DNA from: Oscillospiraceae bacterium
GTDB lineage: Bacteria > Bacillota > Clostridia > Oscillospirales > Oscillospiraceae
Direction of reading: 5' to 3'
Length of the DNA: 64,000 bases
Assembly: GCA_910575505.1 (NCBI GenBank)
Contig: CAJTFK010000016.1
Coordinates: 1-64,000, forward strand
Notes under the pieces: generated by a model
The model's database searches: none
Told to the model about the DNA's origin: nothing
Seen by the model: only the letters and a program-made list of their open reading frames with translations
Shown here: positions 35,001-42,738 of the stretch, piece by piece
Layout of the letters: each line of letters starts with the position of its first letter
Numbering within the stretch: position 1 is the stretch's first letter
Translations under genes and position numbers: made by a program

Positions 35001-35088
35001 GGACATCCTGAACGCAGAACAGAAGTACAAACAAGGCCAGGCCTTCCTTCCCAAGTCCAAAAGCTCGAAGCCCATTGGATTTAATTGA
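32077..35088 (+). CDS. Sel1-repeat protein fused to two CbxX/SpoVK-type AAA+ ATPase domains
   Basis: This 1003-residue protein starts at TTG 32077 behind GAGAGGGA. Residues about 5-415 contain about eleven Sel1/TPR-like repeats of roughly 36 residues, with the recurring core YQYGWGVEKD, AxWFRKAA and LGxxDAQN. After a Pro/Gln linker (SPPPPQPAQTDG) come two related AAA+ domains. The first has Walker A GNPGTGKT near 482-489 and Walker B ILFIDEAYTLSPE near 543. The second has Walker A near 765 and Walker B near 826. Both keep the arginine-finger region NSNPGLKSRF. CbxX-type ATPases remodel protein complexes (Rubisco activase, SpoVK, EccA). Here the repeats probably recruit partners. No secretion genes are nearby. 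Confidence 0.9.
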   Translation: MDKADEYYSKAWNYNKDENYQQAYIHFTIAAEMGHADAQNFLGTYYLNGYGVEEDEAAAVEWFQKAAEQDNVFGNYNLGRCYQYGWGVEKDAQTSLRFYLLAAEQGHSGAQNEAGRCYLYGWGAEEDNDKAVAWFRKAAAQKNMYALYNLGLCCQNGWGVEKDSQKAFQYYLRSAELGYADAQNEAGYFYLNGWGVEKDYTKALEWFRKAADQDNMDAIYHLGRCYEYGWGVEKDMQKAVQFYQRSAELGRADAQNDLGVCYLNGQGVEKNEAKALEWFRKAVAQEPGNKYANYNLGRCYQYGWGVEKNDQKAFPCYLRAAEQGHAASQNKAGYFLLNGKGTAKDDGKALAWFRKAAAQNEKYACYNMGFCYENGRGVAVDKRKALEYYEKAVELGHENVKKDVDRLRQALGSPPPPQPAQTDGVQQEDGRSAYDRLQALTGLDSVKKAVGKMIHLHQINAKREAALGKKASTVSMHMVFTGNPGTGKTTVARIIGELYHEMGLLSKGQVKEVKRADLVAENIGGTEANTKRAIEEALGGILFIDEAYTLSPEDPGRDFGPKAVDTILTAMEENRGNLVVIVAGYEKEMQRFINSNPGLKSRFKNFIRFEDYNARQLHQIFRYTVESEGYHLDKAANSLLAQYFERLYRTRGLNFGNGREVRNFFESVLAWNADRLAGMDTDRLTREELMSLTESDIQAAVDEQMGRTGEADGGPSALEELNAMTGLASVKEEVRLLQQVAVYQQHCREMKLPTTPPTMHMVFTGNPGTGKTTVARIIGRIYHELGLLPESRVTEVKRADLVAGYVGQTDQKARSVIQRALGGVLFIDEAYTLSPENPGHDYGQEAINVLLTAMEENRENLAVIVAGYDGDMRRFINSNPGLKSRFTKYIHFDDYDGGELAQIFHNFAGSRFVFGEGAEEELRRVCNELYEQRDANFGNARDVRNLFDLVTASQADRVTRMDRPSREDMMQMTQEDILNAEQKYKQGQAFLPKSKSSKPIGFN

Positions 35089-35103
35089 CGGCCTGAGGCA
35101 GCA

Positions 35104-35136
35104 AAGCGAAAGGGGCCCATGGGGCCCCTTTCGCTT
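35104..35136. terminator. Bidirectional terminator between the AAA+ gene and sodA
   Basis: AAGCGAAAGGGGCCC (35104-35118) pairs perfectly with GGGCCCCTTTCGCTT (35122-35136). The two flanking genes converge on it. Confidence 0.82.
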
Positions 35137-35149
35137 GGATATGAGATTC

Positions 35150-35794
35150 TCAGGACTGGGGATAGCGGGGCCGGTTCTCCGCGAGGCGGGCGAAGGTCCG
35201 GGACAGGCCGGGCCAGTCCACCTTCTGCCACCAGCCCTCAAAGTAGTCCCCCCGGCGGTTCTGATAGTCCAGATAATAGGCGTGTTCCCACACGTCGCAG
35301 GGCAGCAGGGGAATCAGGGGCAGGGGTGTGTCCTGGTTGGCGCTCTTGCGGACGGAGAGCCTGCCGTCCCCGTCGGTGACCAGCCAGGCCCAGCCGGAGC
35401 CGAACTGTCCCAGGGCGGCGGCCTTCATGGCGGACTTCAGCTCCTGGAGACTCCCGAAATCCCTGGCGGCGGCGTCCGCCAAAGGCCCTTCGGGCTCCGA
35501 GGCGGCGCCGGGGGCCAGTGTTTTGAAATACAGGTCGTGGTTATACACGCCGCCGGCGTTATTCCGGACACCCTGCCGGATATCCTCCGGAAGCTGGGCC
35601 CAGTCTCTCACCAGCCGCTCCAGGGACCAGTCCTGATAGGCGGGATTGGCCTCCAGCAGCTTGTTCAGGTTGTCCACGTAAGTCTGGAAATGCTTGTCGT
35701 GGTGAAAATGCAGCGTCCGTTCGTCAATTTCCGGCATCAGGGCGTCATAGCCGTAGGGCAGAGGCGGCAGGGTAAAGGGATATTGAGTTTCCAT
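35150..35794 (-). CDS. sodA: Iron/manganese superoxide dismutase
   Basis: This 214-residue enzyme removes superoxide. ATG 35794 follows AAAGGAG. Metal ligands are in HFHHDKHFQTYVDNL (His31), NHDLYF, and DVWEHAYYLDYQNRRGDYFE (Asp and His). GQFGSGWAWLV is the central family block. Metal choice cannot be set from sequence. The insertion RDWAQLPEDIRQGVRNNAGG is usual. It is transcribed alone and ends at a shared terminator. Confidence 0.96.
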   Translation of the reverse strand: METQYPFTLPPLPYGYDALMPEIDERTLHFHHDKHFQTYVDNLNKLLEANPAYQDWSLERLVRDWAQLPEDIRQGVRNNAGGVYNHDLYFKTLAPGAASEPEGPLADAAARDFGSLQELKSAMKAAALGQFGSGWAWLVTDGDGRLSVRKSANQDTPLPLIPLLPCDVWEHAYYLDYQNRRGDYFEGWWQKVDWPGLSRTFARLAENRPRYPQS

Positions 35795-35954
35795 CGCAAA
35801 TCTCCTTTCAAATATCTGGCTTTAGTATATGAAACGGAGCCGCCGGGCATACGGAGAGAAATTTTTGAGAAACTTCATAATTCTGTGACAAACAGGTCCG
35901 CTGAAGCGTCTATAATAGTAAACCGCTCATTACAAAAAGAAAGAGAGACACGCC

Positions 35955-37562
35955 ATGAAACACTTTATCTGGATGCTCTGCGGCATTTTCCTGTCCGGGC
36001 TGCTGCTGGGCAGTCTCAGCGCCTGTTCCTCCACCCGGGGGGAGACCTTCAGCCCGCCGCCGGGCCAGGCCGCCGACCCGGACCCCGCCGCCGGAACAAA
36101 CTCCATCTCCGAGGACGCCCAGAGCGCCTACGCCGCCCTGCTGCGGCAGCTCCGGGAGACCCAGACCCTGCCCGACGGCACAGAACTGGAGTGCCTGCGG
36201 GACGGGGACGTCATCGACATGGTCAGCCTGGAGATGAACGACTTTGCCGTCTATGACGTGGACGGCGACGGGCGGGCGGAGCTGATTCTGAACTGGGTCA
36301 ACACCGGCGTGGCGAACATGACGGAGCTGGTCTATGGCTACGATGCCGCCACCGGCACAGTCCGGGAGGAGCTGCGGGAGTTCCCCGGCGTCGTCTTCTA
36401 TGACAACGGTGCGGCGGAAGCTCCCTGGTCCCACAACCAGGGCAATGCCGGAGACAAGCTCTGGCCCTTCAATGTCTATCAGTACAGCCCGGACAGCGAT
36501 ACCTATACTATGATGGGCGCGGCGGATGCCTGGGATGGAAGCTATCGGGAGGCCGACTCCTTCCCCGGGGACGTCGACGCCGACGGGGACGGGGTGGTCT
36601 ACTTCCTTCTCTCCGCCGACGGCAGCCAATGGAGCGACGGCTACGCCTCCCCGGTGGACGGCCCGGACTACGAGAATTGGCGCAGCTTCTATTTTGGAGA
36701 GGGGCGGCCCCTGGAATTCCCCTGGCTGACCCTGACGGAGGAGAACATCAACAGGCTCGAGGGGACGCCCCTTCCCCAGAGCCGGGACGACGGCCCAACC
36801 CCCGACCCGGAAAGCAGCCCGTCTCCCAACAGGGAAAACGGCCCTTCTGTGGAACCTGCCCCTCTCCAGCCCTCGGAGGAGGACAGTCTGCCCCATGGCC
36901 GGCCGGTGGATTTCGACCGGATCGGCCTTCCTGCCGCCTATGCCGCCGCCATGGAGCAGTATTGCCGCGACGGTACATTTCCCGACGGACAGGCCGGCGG
37001 CGAAATTCCCAGCCGCATTGCCTATGCGGTCTGCGACGTGGACGGGGACGGCCAGGACGAGCTGATTTTGCAGAACACCGACACCTACGTGGCGGGCATG
37101 ACGGAGCGGGTATTTGCCTATGACGAGAGCACCAAAACCTTCCGGGAGGAATTCGGCGGCTTCCCCACCCTGACCTATTACGACAACGGCGTCATTCAGG
37201 CGGACTGGTCCCATAATCAGGGGCGGGCGGGGGATAAGCTCTGGCCCTATACCCTGTACCAATACCAGCCGGAGGAAGACCGCTATGAGCCCCTGGGCTC
37301 CGTGGACGCCTGGGACCGGAGTCTCGGCGGACATATGGATGCGTTTGGAGGGGATTTCCCGGAGGAGACCGATGCGGACGGCGACGGGTATCTCTATTTC
37401 CTCCTGCCTGCCAACTGGCAGGGGGAATATACCCGGGGCAGTCTGGTGGACGGCCCGGACTATGAGAACTGGCGGAACCACTATCTGAGCGAAGCGCGGA
37501 TTCTGGAAATCCCCTATCAGGCGGTGGAAGTGGAAACGGTGTTTCCCAACGCCGCGGGGTGA
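35955..37562 (+). CDS. Lipoprotein with a duplicated Ca-binding-like domain
   Basis: This 535-residue protein has a lipoprotein signal (LLLGSLSACSS, lipid Cys24). Two copies of a ~180-residue domain follow (about 55-255 and 325-520), joined by a Pro/Ser-rich linker. Each copy begins with a D-x-D-x-D-G calcium-like loop, YDVDGDGRAELIL and CDVDGDGQDELIL, then TELVYGYDAATGTVREE or TERVFAYDESTKTFREE, SHNQGNAGDKLWPF or SHNQGRAGDKLWPY, and a later DADGDG. FG-GAP or EF-hand-like sites are likely. The gene is monocistronic with a TATAAT at 35911. No function is known. Confidence 0.82.
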   Translation: MKHFIWMLCGIFLSGLLLGSLSACSSTRGETFSPPPGQAADPDPAAGTNSISEDAQSAYAALLRQLRETQTLPDGTELECLRDGDVIDMVSLEMNDFAVYDVDGDGRAELILNWVNTGVANMTELVYGYDAATGTVREELREFPGVVFYDNGAAEAPWSHNQGNAGDKLWPFNVYQYSPDSDTYTMMGAADAWDGSYREADSFPGDVDADGDGVVYFLLSADGSQWSDGYASPVDGPDYENWRSFYFGEGRPLEFPWLTLTEENINRLEGTPLPQSRDDGPTPDPESSPSPNRENGPSVEPAPLQPSEEDSLPHGRPVDFDRIGLPAAYAAAMEQYCRDGTFPDGQAGGEIPSRIAYAVCDVDGDGQDELILQNTDTYVAGMTERVFAYDESTKTFREEFGGFPTLTYYDNGVIQADWSHNQGRAGDKLWPYTLYQYQPEEDRYEPLGSVDAWDRSLGGHMDAFGGDFPEETDADGDGYLYFLLPANWQGEYTRGSLVDGPDYENWRNHYLSEARILEIPYQAVEVETVFPNAAG

Positions 37563-37605
37563 GAACGGAGAGTTGAAAGCAGAGAGTGGAGATGGGGGAG
37601 ATTGT

Positions 37606-38004
37606 ATGCTGTGCGTCTGTGTTTTTACGGCGCTGGTCTGCGGGGTCGTGTATCTGCTGTATGGCCGGGGCCTGACAGCCACAAAAAACATCCGGGCTCT
37701 CCTCTTCGTCTTCCGCCCCGGAAAAGCCTCTGACTGCTTCACCCTGGACGCCTGCACCGGCTGGGTCCGCCATAGGGTCCGGTTCCGGGAGGGCCGGACC
37801 TGCGCCTTCACACTGGACGCCCGGCTGACCAGAGGCGACGTGGAATGCCTGCTGCTGGACCGGGACAAACGGCCCCTGCTAAAGCTGACCCCTCAGTCTC
37901 CCGCCGGAGAGGCCAGATTGGAGGCAGGCAGGTATTTTCTGCGCTGGGCCTTTCAAAAGGCCTCTGGAACCTGTGTACTGCGTTGGCAGGCCGGCCGCGG
38001 ATAA
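37606..38004 (+). CDS. Small membrane-anchored protein of unknown function
   Basis: This 132-residue protein starts at ATG 37606 behind GGGGGAG. Residues 1-18 are hydrophobic (MLCVCVFTALVCGVVYLLYG). The rest looks beta-rich (FREGRTCAFTLDARLTRGD, LLLDRDKRPLLKL, LEAGRYFLRWAFQKASGT), like a small sandwich domain exposed outside. It follows the lipoprotein by 43 bases and may share its transcript. I do not recognise a family. Confidence 0.68.
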   Translation: MLCVCVFTALVCGVVYLLYGRGLTATKNIRALLFVFRPGKASDCFTLDACTGWVRHRVRFREGRTCAFTLDARLTRGDVECLLLDRDKRPLLKLTPQSPAGEARLEAGRYFLRWAFQKASGTCVLRWQAGRG

Positions 38005-38008
38005 ACAG

Positions 38009-38037
38009 AAAGCCTCCTCGAAAAGGGGAGGCTTTTT
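38009..38037 (+). terminator. Terminator after the small membrane protein gene
   Basis: AAAGCCTCC (38009-38017) pairs with GGAGGCTTT (38027-38035), followed by Ts. Confidence 0.85.
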
Positions 38038-38152
38038 GCTGCCCGCTCCGCACAGACAAAAGAGGAGGAAACGGAGGCAAAAAAGGACGGGCCCGAAGGC
38101 CCGCCCATACGGATTGCAATATAGCTGTCAAATTATTACCCGAAGGAATCAG

Positions 38153-39880
38153 TTATTTCTTGAGGGAGTCCACCCATTTGCCGTATTTGTCCACGTTGGC
38201 CTGGGCGTCTGCCGCGTCGCTGCCCTGGGTGAGGATGTACACCTTGATCTTGGGCTCGGTGCCGGAGGGCCGGACAATCACGGAGGTGCCGTCGGCCATC
38301 TCGAAGCGGAGGACGTTGGACCCGGAGAGCTCCATGGCGGTCTTTGCTCCGGTGGCGCAGTCGGTGACGGAGCCGTCGGAATAGTCCTTGAACTGGGCCA
38401 CCTTCACGCCGCTGATTTCGGCGGGCGGGGTCTCCCGGAGGCTCTTCATCAGGTTGGCCATGTCCTTCAGGCCGTCCAGGCCGGGCATCACCAGATTATA
38501 GGTATGCTCGGCAAAATAGCCGTACTTCACATAGAGGGCGTCCAGAGCGTCTGCCAGGGTCATGCCCTGAGAGGCGTACCAGGCGGCCATCTCCGTGAGG
38601 GCCAGGGCGGCGGTGACGGCGTCCTTGTCCCGGACGTAGTCGCCCAGCATATAGCCATAGGACTCCTCGTAGGAGAAGATGACCTTCCCCTCGCCGGTGG
38701 ACTCCAGCTTATCCTTTTTCTCCGCCAGGAACTTGAAGCCGGTGAAGGTGTCGAAGCACTTCAGTCCGTTGACCTTGGCCACCTTCCGGGCCATTTCGGT
38801 GGTGACGATGGTCTTCAGGGCCACGGGCTTCTCCGGCAGGATGCCCGCCCGCTTCTTCGCGCCGATGAGATAGTCCAGCAGCAGCACGCCGGTCTGGTTG
38901 CCGGAAATAACCTTGAAGTCCCCGGACTTGGTGCGGACCATGATGCCCACCCGGTCGGCGTCGGGGTCGGAGCCCAGGATGAAGTCCGCGCCCTCCTTTT
39001 TAGCCAGGTCCACCGCCAGATAGAAGCCCTCGGGGTTTTCCGGGTTGGGGGAGACCACGGTGGGGAAATCGCCGTCAATGACCATCTGCTCGGGGACGCA
39101 GATCAGGTGCTTGATGCCCAGGCGCTTCAGGGCCTCGGGAATCAGCTTGTGGCCGGTGCCGTGGAAGGGGGTGTAAACCAGCTTGAAGGTATCGGCCACC
39201 TTCTCGACGGTTTCCCTGTCGTTGACCTGCTCCATGACGTTGGAGAGGAATTTCTCGTCGGTCTCGGCGCCCAGGACCTCGATGAGGCCCGCCTTCACGG
39301 CCTCGTCATAGTCCATGGTTTTGATATCGTCAAAAATGTCAATCTCGCCCAGGCGCTTGGCGATGGCGTCGGCGTGGTGGGGGGGCAGCTGCGCGCCGTC
39401 CTGCCAGTAGACCTTATATCCGTTGTATTCCTTGGGATTGTGGCTGGCGGTGACATTGATGCCCGCCTGACAGTGGTACTCCCGGACGGCGAAGCTCAGT
39501 TCGGGGGTGGGCCGCAGGGACTCGAAGATGCGGACATGGATGCCATTGGCGGCGCAGACCTGGGCGGCGGCCCGGGCGAACTCCATGGAGTGGTTCCGGC
39601 AGTCCATGCAGATGGCCACGCCCCGGCGCTTGCCCTCCTCGCCCTCGGCGGCGATGACGTCGGCAAAGCCCTGGGTAGCCCAGCGGATCACGTGGATGTT
39701 CATATTGTGGAGTCCGGTGTACATGGTGCCCCGGAGACCGGCTGTGCCGAATTCCAGAGGGCCGTAAAACCGGGCCTCAATCTCCTTGGGGTCGTCCTTA
39801 ATGGCCTCCAGTTCGGCTTTCTCCGCGCCGCTGAGGGCGGGGCTGGCTAACCACTTTTCATATTCCTTCATGAAATCCAT
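38153..39880 (-). CDS. Phosphoglucomutase/phosphomannomutase (alpha-D-phosphohexomutase)
   Basis: This 575-residue enzyme interconverts hexose 1- and 6-phosphates. ATG 39880 follows AAAGGAGGA. The phosphoserine loop is INVTASHNPKEYNGYK, the Mg loop is GSDPDADRVG, the sugar loop is FSYEESYGYM, and the phosphate site is VRPSGTEPKIK. LEFGTAGLRGTM at the N-terminus marks the PgcA/PGM2-like group of Firmicutes. It would feed sugar phosphates from the PTS into wall and capsule precursors. It is a single gene with no close partner on its strand. Confidence 0.95.
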   Translation of the reverse strand: MDFMKEYEKWLASPALSGAEKAELEAIKDDPKEIEARFYGPLEFGTAGLRGTMYTGLHNMNIHVIRWATQGFADVIAAEGEEGKRRGVAICMDCRNHSMEFARAAAQVCAANGIHVRIFESLRPTPELSFAVREYHCQAGINVTASHNPKEYNGYKVYWQDGAQLPPHHADAIAKRLGEIDIFDDIKTMDYDEAVKAGLIEVLGAETDEKFLSNVMEQVNDRETVEKVADTFKLVYTPFHGTGHKLIPEALKRLGIKHLICVPEQMVIDGDFPTVVSPNPENPEGFYLAVDLAKKEGADFILGSDPDADRVGIMVRTKSGDFKVISGNQTGVLLLDYLIGAKKRAGILPEKPVALKTIVTTEMARKVAKVNGLKCFDTFTGFKFLAEKKDKLESTGEGKVIFSYEESYGYMLGDYVRDKDAVTAALALTEMAAWYASQGMTLADALDALYVKYGYFAEHTYNLVMPGLDGLKDMANLMKSLRETPPAEISGVKVAQFKDYSDGSVTDCATGAKTAMELSGSNVLRFEMADGTSVIVRPSGTEPKIKVYILTQGSDAADAQANVDKYGKWVDSLKK

Positions 39881-40099
39881 TTGCAGAATCCTCCTTTATA
39901 GTGCGTTGACGCGCCGGGCAGCAAGAGACCCTTTGGCGAAACTGGCCAACTTTCGGCGTCAGGCGGCGGCGAAAATACCTCAAACCGCATAAAATCATTA
40001 TACGGGAGGTTTTGGCAGATGTCAAGGACTGCCTGCGGAAGGGAGGTGCCTGTTCTCGCATTTCCTCAGAAGGAGGGGGATGACTTTGCGCCTGACCCC

Positions 40100-40275
40100 T
40101 GCAAGAACGCCTGTAGGGGCGGGCCTCTGCGCCCGCCCGTTCTCGCATTTTATAGCAGGAGCATCATGCGGGGGCCGCCGCCCCCCGCGGCCCGCCAACA
40201 CAAGGGCCTTACATCGGGCCGCTCGAGGGGGCGGCCCCTGCATCAAATCTCCGAAGGGGACACATCCCTGACGCG
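40100..40275. repeat. GC-rich palindromic intergenic repeat
   Basis: The gap 39881-40320 contains no gene. It holds stacked dyads, for example GGGGCGGGC...GCCCGCCC (40117-40137) and GGGGGCCGCCGCCCCC, and ends in GGCCCCTGC-AT-CAAATCTCCGAA (about 40234-40257). A near copy of that last segment occurs at about 50731-50755. This looks like a dispersed non-coding repeat family. Confidence 0.5.
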
Positions 40276-40320
40276 GCGGACGCAAAAAGAGGAGGGACAT
40301 CCCCTCCTCTCCGCTCTTTT

Positions 40321-40656
40321 CTATTTGCCCCACTCCGGCATGAAGCCGCAGACCGGGCACTCGAAGGCCCGCCAGCCGAAGCTGCCGAGGCGTTCCCCCT
40401 GGCGGGCCATCCGTCCGCAGCAGGGGCAGCGGGTAAAGGCCGCCGCGCTCAGCAGAACGGCAGGCGGCACAGCCAGCAGGGCGGCGATCTCAAGGACCGT
40501 CCAGCCTGTAACGATTCCCGCGATCACACACAGCAGCGCCAGCAGGCACAGTCCGTCCGCCAGCCTCGCCCGGCGGCAGAATGTTCGGGCAATCCGGATT
40601 TTCTCCTCCGGCGTCAGGTCCCGCCGGGGCGGCTTGTTGGGAAAATATTCATTCAC
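40321..40656 (-). CDS. Small membrane protein with a C-terminal zinc ribbon
   Basis: This 111-residue protein has a charged N-terminus, two hydrophobic segments (LCLLALLCVIAGIVTGWTVL and AALLAVPPAVLLSAAAFT) and a zinc ribbon with CPCCGRM and CPVCGFMPE. The ribosome site AAAGGGG is 12 bases from ATG 40656, so the start is uncertain. It lies downstream of rlmH on the same strand, 72 bases away, and may be the last gene of the wal operon. Function unknown. Confidence 0.7.
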   Translation of the reverse strand: MNEYFPNKPPRRDLTPEEKIRIARTFCRRARLADGLCLLALLCVIAGIVTGWTVLEIAALLAVPPAVLLSAAAFTRCPCCGRMARQGERLGSFGWRAFECPVCGFMPEWGK

Positions 40657-40690
40657 AGGCGCACACCCCTTTCGCTGACTTGTTTCCTGA

Positions 40691-40714
40691 TTCCTAACTC
40701 CTAATTCCTCATTC
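40691..40714. repeat. Short tandem ATTAGGA-type repeat
   Basis: Read on the minus strand the segment is a tandem of ATGAGGA, ATTAGGA and GTTAGGA units between rlmH and the zinc-ribbon gene. The same kind of array occurs at 46509-46536. Confidence 0.5.
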
Positions 40715-40728
40715 TCTCCGGCCGTTGG

Positions 40729-41223
40729 TCATTTGTGGTACCGGCTTCCGGCGTTGATCTGGTACGCCCGGTAGATTTGTTCCAGCAGCATCACCCGGGC
40801 CAGATGATGGGGGAAGGTCATGGGGGACATGGACAGCTGGGCCCAGGCCTCCGCCTTGACGGACTCGTGGAGGCCAAAGGACCCGCCAATCAGGAAAACC
40901 AGCCGCTTTTCAAGGCCCCGCTCCGCCCCGCCGGCCCAGGCGGCCATGGTCCGGGCCAACTCCTCGCTGGACCGCAGACGCCCCTCCACGCACAGGGCAA
41001 TCACCCGGGAGGAGGGGGGAATCTTTCCCCGGATGGCCCCGGCCTCCTTCAAAAGGGCAGCGTCCACCTGGGCCTGAGAGGGATTGTCCGGAAGGCGCTC
41101 CTCCGGCAGCTCCACAATCTCCAGCTTGCAGAAGCGGGACAGGCGCTTGACATACTCCGCCGCCGCCTCGGTGTAGAATTTTTCCTTCAGCTTCCCCACG
41201 CAGATCAGACTGACTCTCTGCAT
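40729..41223 (-). CDS. rlmH: 23S rRNA pseudouridine-1915 N3-methyltransferase RlmH
   Basis: This 164-residue SPOUT methyltransferase modifies helix 69 of 23S rRNA. ATG 41223 follows GGGAGGG. Conserved blocks are LICVGKLKEKFYTEAAAEY, VIALCVEGRLRSSEELA, LVFLIGGSFGL, and the C-terminal SMSPMTFPHHLARVMLLEQI with YRAYQINAGSRYHK. Length matches the family (about 159). It overlaps the end of walJ by 19 bases, so translation is coupled. rlmH beside walJ is common in Firmicutes. Confidence 0.96.
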   Translation of the reverse strand: MQRVSLICVGKLKEKFYTEAAAEYVKRLSRFCKLEIVELPEERLPDNPSQAQVDAALLKEAGAIRGKIPPSSRVIALCVEGRLRSSEELARTMAAWAGGAERGLEKRLVFLIGGSFGLHESVKAEAWAQLSMSPMTFPHHLARVMLLEQIYRAYQINAGSRYHK

Positions 41224-42008
41224 AACGCCCTCCCAACCTCATGGGCCTGGCCCGGGCAGTCCCGTGGAGCCACCGACAGCAGTGGGGCCAGCCCCGCCCC
41301 GGACAGGGCGGTTTCCACCGCCCGGCGGGCCATGGCAGGCGTGTTGTTCTCCCGGCTGAGATGGGCCAGGATAATCTCCGAGGCCCCGGCCTCCGCCAGG
41401 GTCACGGCGAAGGCGGCGGCGTCCCCGTTGCTCAGGTGCCCCCAGGGGCCCAGAATGCGCCGCTTCAGATAATAGGGATAGGGACCGCTTTTCAGGGTCT
41501 CCACGTCGTGGTTGGCCTCCAGCACCGCCACGTCCACGCCGGGGAGAACCTCCGCCGCCTCGGGCGTAACCGCGCCGGTGTCCGTCAGCAGACCCAGACT
41601 GCCCTCCTCTGTGTCAAACCGCCAGCCGCAGGACCCCGGCGCGTCGTGGGAGGTGGGGAAGGCGGTGATCCGGCAGTCCGCCAGGGAAATTCCGCGGCAG
41701 AACGAGACCTCCCGCAGGCGGCTTTCCGCCCCGGGGAACCGCTTCGCCAGGGCCTCCGCTGCCGGGGCAGAGGCGAAGAGGGGACAGGCCGTTCGCTTCA
41801 GAAGGGTCTGGAGGCCGGAAATATGGTCGCTGTGGGTGTGGGTGATGAAAATGCCGTCCAGGTCTCCCAGGGCCGTGCCCAGCGTCCGCAGGCTCTGTTC
41901 CACCCGGCGGCAGGAGATGCCCGCGTCCAGCAGCGCCTGTCCGCCGGACCAGGAGACCAGGGCGGCGTTGCCGGAAGAGCCGCTGGCAAGGGTATGTATC
42001 GCCGTCAA
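41205..42008 (-). CDS. walJ: MBL-fold hydrolase WalJ/YycJ
   Basis: This 267-residue metallo-beta-lactamase-fold protein starts at TTG 42008, nine bases after GGGAGG. It has SGSSGNAALV, the metal motif ITHTHSDHISGL, and later LTDTG and LEANHD. YycJ acts as an exonuclease in mismatch repair and accompanies the wal operon. The order here walR-walK-walH-walI-murA-(two genes)-walJ-rlmH supports the name. Confidence 0.92.
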   Translation of the reverse strand: MTAIHTLASGSSGNAALVSWSGGQALLDAGISCRRVEQSLRTLGTALGDLDGIFITHTHSDHISGLQTLLKRTACPLFASAPAAEALAKRFPGAESRLREVSFCRGISLADCRITAFPTSHDAPGSCGWRFDTEEGSLGLLTDTGAVTPEAAEVLPGVDVAVLEANHDVETLKSGPYPYYLKRRILGPWGHLSNGDAAAFAVTLAEAGASEIILAHLSRENNTPAMARRAVETALSGAGLAPLLSVAPRDCPGQAHEVGRALCRESV

Positions 42009-42385
42009 AAACCGCCGCCTCCCTTCCGTTTCCCGGGGGCTGTCAGATCATAGCTCATGTTTATCAGCACCTTTATCGTTTCGTCGCCGGCTTCCTCCAG
42101 AGAGACGGACAGCCAGCTTCCTTTGTTCATGTGATAGGCCGGGTAAATCCCCGGCAGCTCCCGAAAGGACCCGATCAGAAGGGGATCGCACTTCACGTTC
42201 ACCACGTCCAGCAGCCCGTCCCCCGGCAGGCCCAGCCTGCTCCCGGGAATCCTCATCACCAGGGCAAACCACTTTCGGTTCCCGGTGTGGCGGAATACAA
42301 CATCATCGGGGTGCCGGGCCCAGGGGCGGTCCGGCGCCACGGCATAGGTCCCGGTCAGATAGGCCTCCAGAGCCTCCCGGTTCAT
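42005..42385 (-). CDS. MmcQ/YjbR-family DNA-binding protein
   Basis: This 126-residue protein has the YjbR fold pattern: ARHPDDVVFRHTGNRKWFAL, LDVVNVKCDPLLIGSF, and YPAYHMNKGSWLSVSL, with the conserved HMNKxxW. ATG 42385 overlaps the stop of the TfoX-like gene (ATGA), and its own stop overlaps the walJ start. The family folds like CyaY and may bind DNA, but its role is unknown. Confidence 0.9.
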   Translation of the reverse strand: MNREALEAYLTGTYAVAPDRPWARHPDDVVFRHTGNRKWFALVMRIPGSRLGLPGDGLLDVVNVKCDPLLIGSFRELPGIYPAYHMNKGSWLSVSLEEAGDETIKVLINMSYDLTAPGKRKGGGGF

Positions 42386-42654
42386 CGGCTGGTCCCCCCA
42401 TTTTTCAGAAAATCGCTGAAGCGCTTCAAGTCTGCCTTCGTCTCCCGGGGCAGAACGTTGAGATCCACATCCCGGACTGCTCCCTCCAAGGCGTAGAGAT
42501 GGACCAGGCAGACGCCGGGGTACAGGGCTTTCAGCCTGAAAAACGCCTCTTTGGCCCCGGTCTCCGCCAGTGCCTCCGGGGACCCGATGCCCACAGCTGC
42601 CAGCTTCCGGGCCATCTCCGGTCCTATGTTCCTCATGGATGTCAGGTCTGCCAT
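42382..42654 (-). CDS. TfoX/Sxy C-terminal-domain protein
   Basis: This 90-residue protein uses ATG 42654, seven bases after AGGAG; an upstream in-frame start at 42675 is less likely. The helix-hairpin-helix-like start LTSMRNIGPEMARKLAAVGI, then GAKEAFFRLKALYPGVCLV and LYALEGAVRDVDLNVLPRE, are typical of stand-alone TfoX_C proteins. In other bacteria the domain is part of a competence regulator; its role in Firmicutes is unclear. It is coupled to the MmcQ gene. Confidence 0.9.
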   Translation of the reverse strand: MADLTSMRNIGPEMARKLAAVGIGSPEALAETGAKEAFFRLKALYPGVCLVHLYALEGAVRDVDLNVLPRETKADLKRFSDFLKNGGTSR

Positions 42655-42738
42655 GCCGCTTCTCCTCATGTACAAAACCGGAAGGCGGAAACTTCTCTTC
42701 CGTCTCCCGGTTTACTCGCTCCGAAATCCCCGGGAAAT

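Noticed and set aside
32014-35241. A 1075-codon open frame on the minus strand opposite the Sel1-AAA+ gene
   Set aside because: It is Leu/Val/Gly/His-rich, with the composition expected from the antisense of GC-rich repeat codons, has no domain, and covers sodA and the bidirectional terminator. The plus-strand gene has clear motifs.
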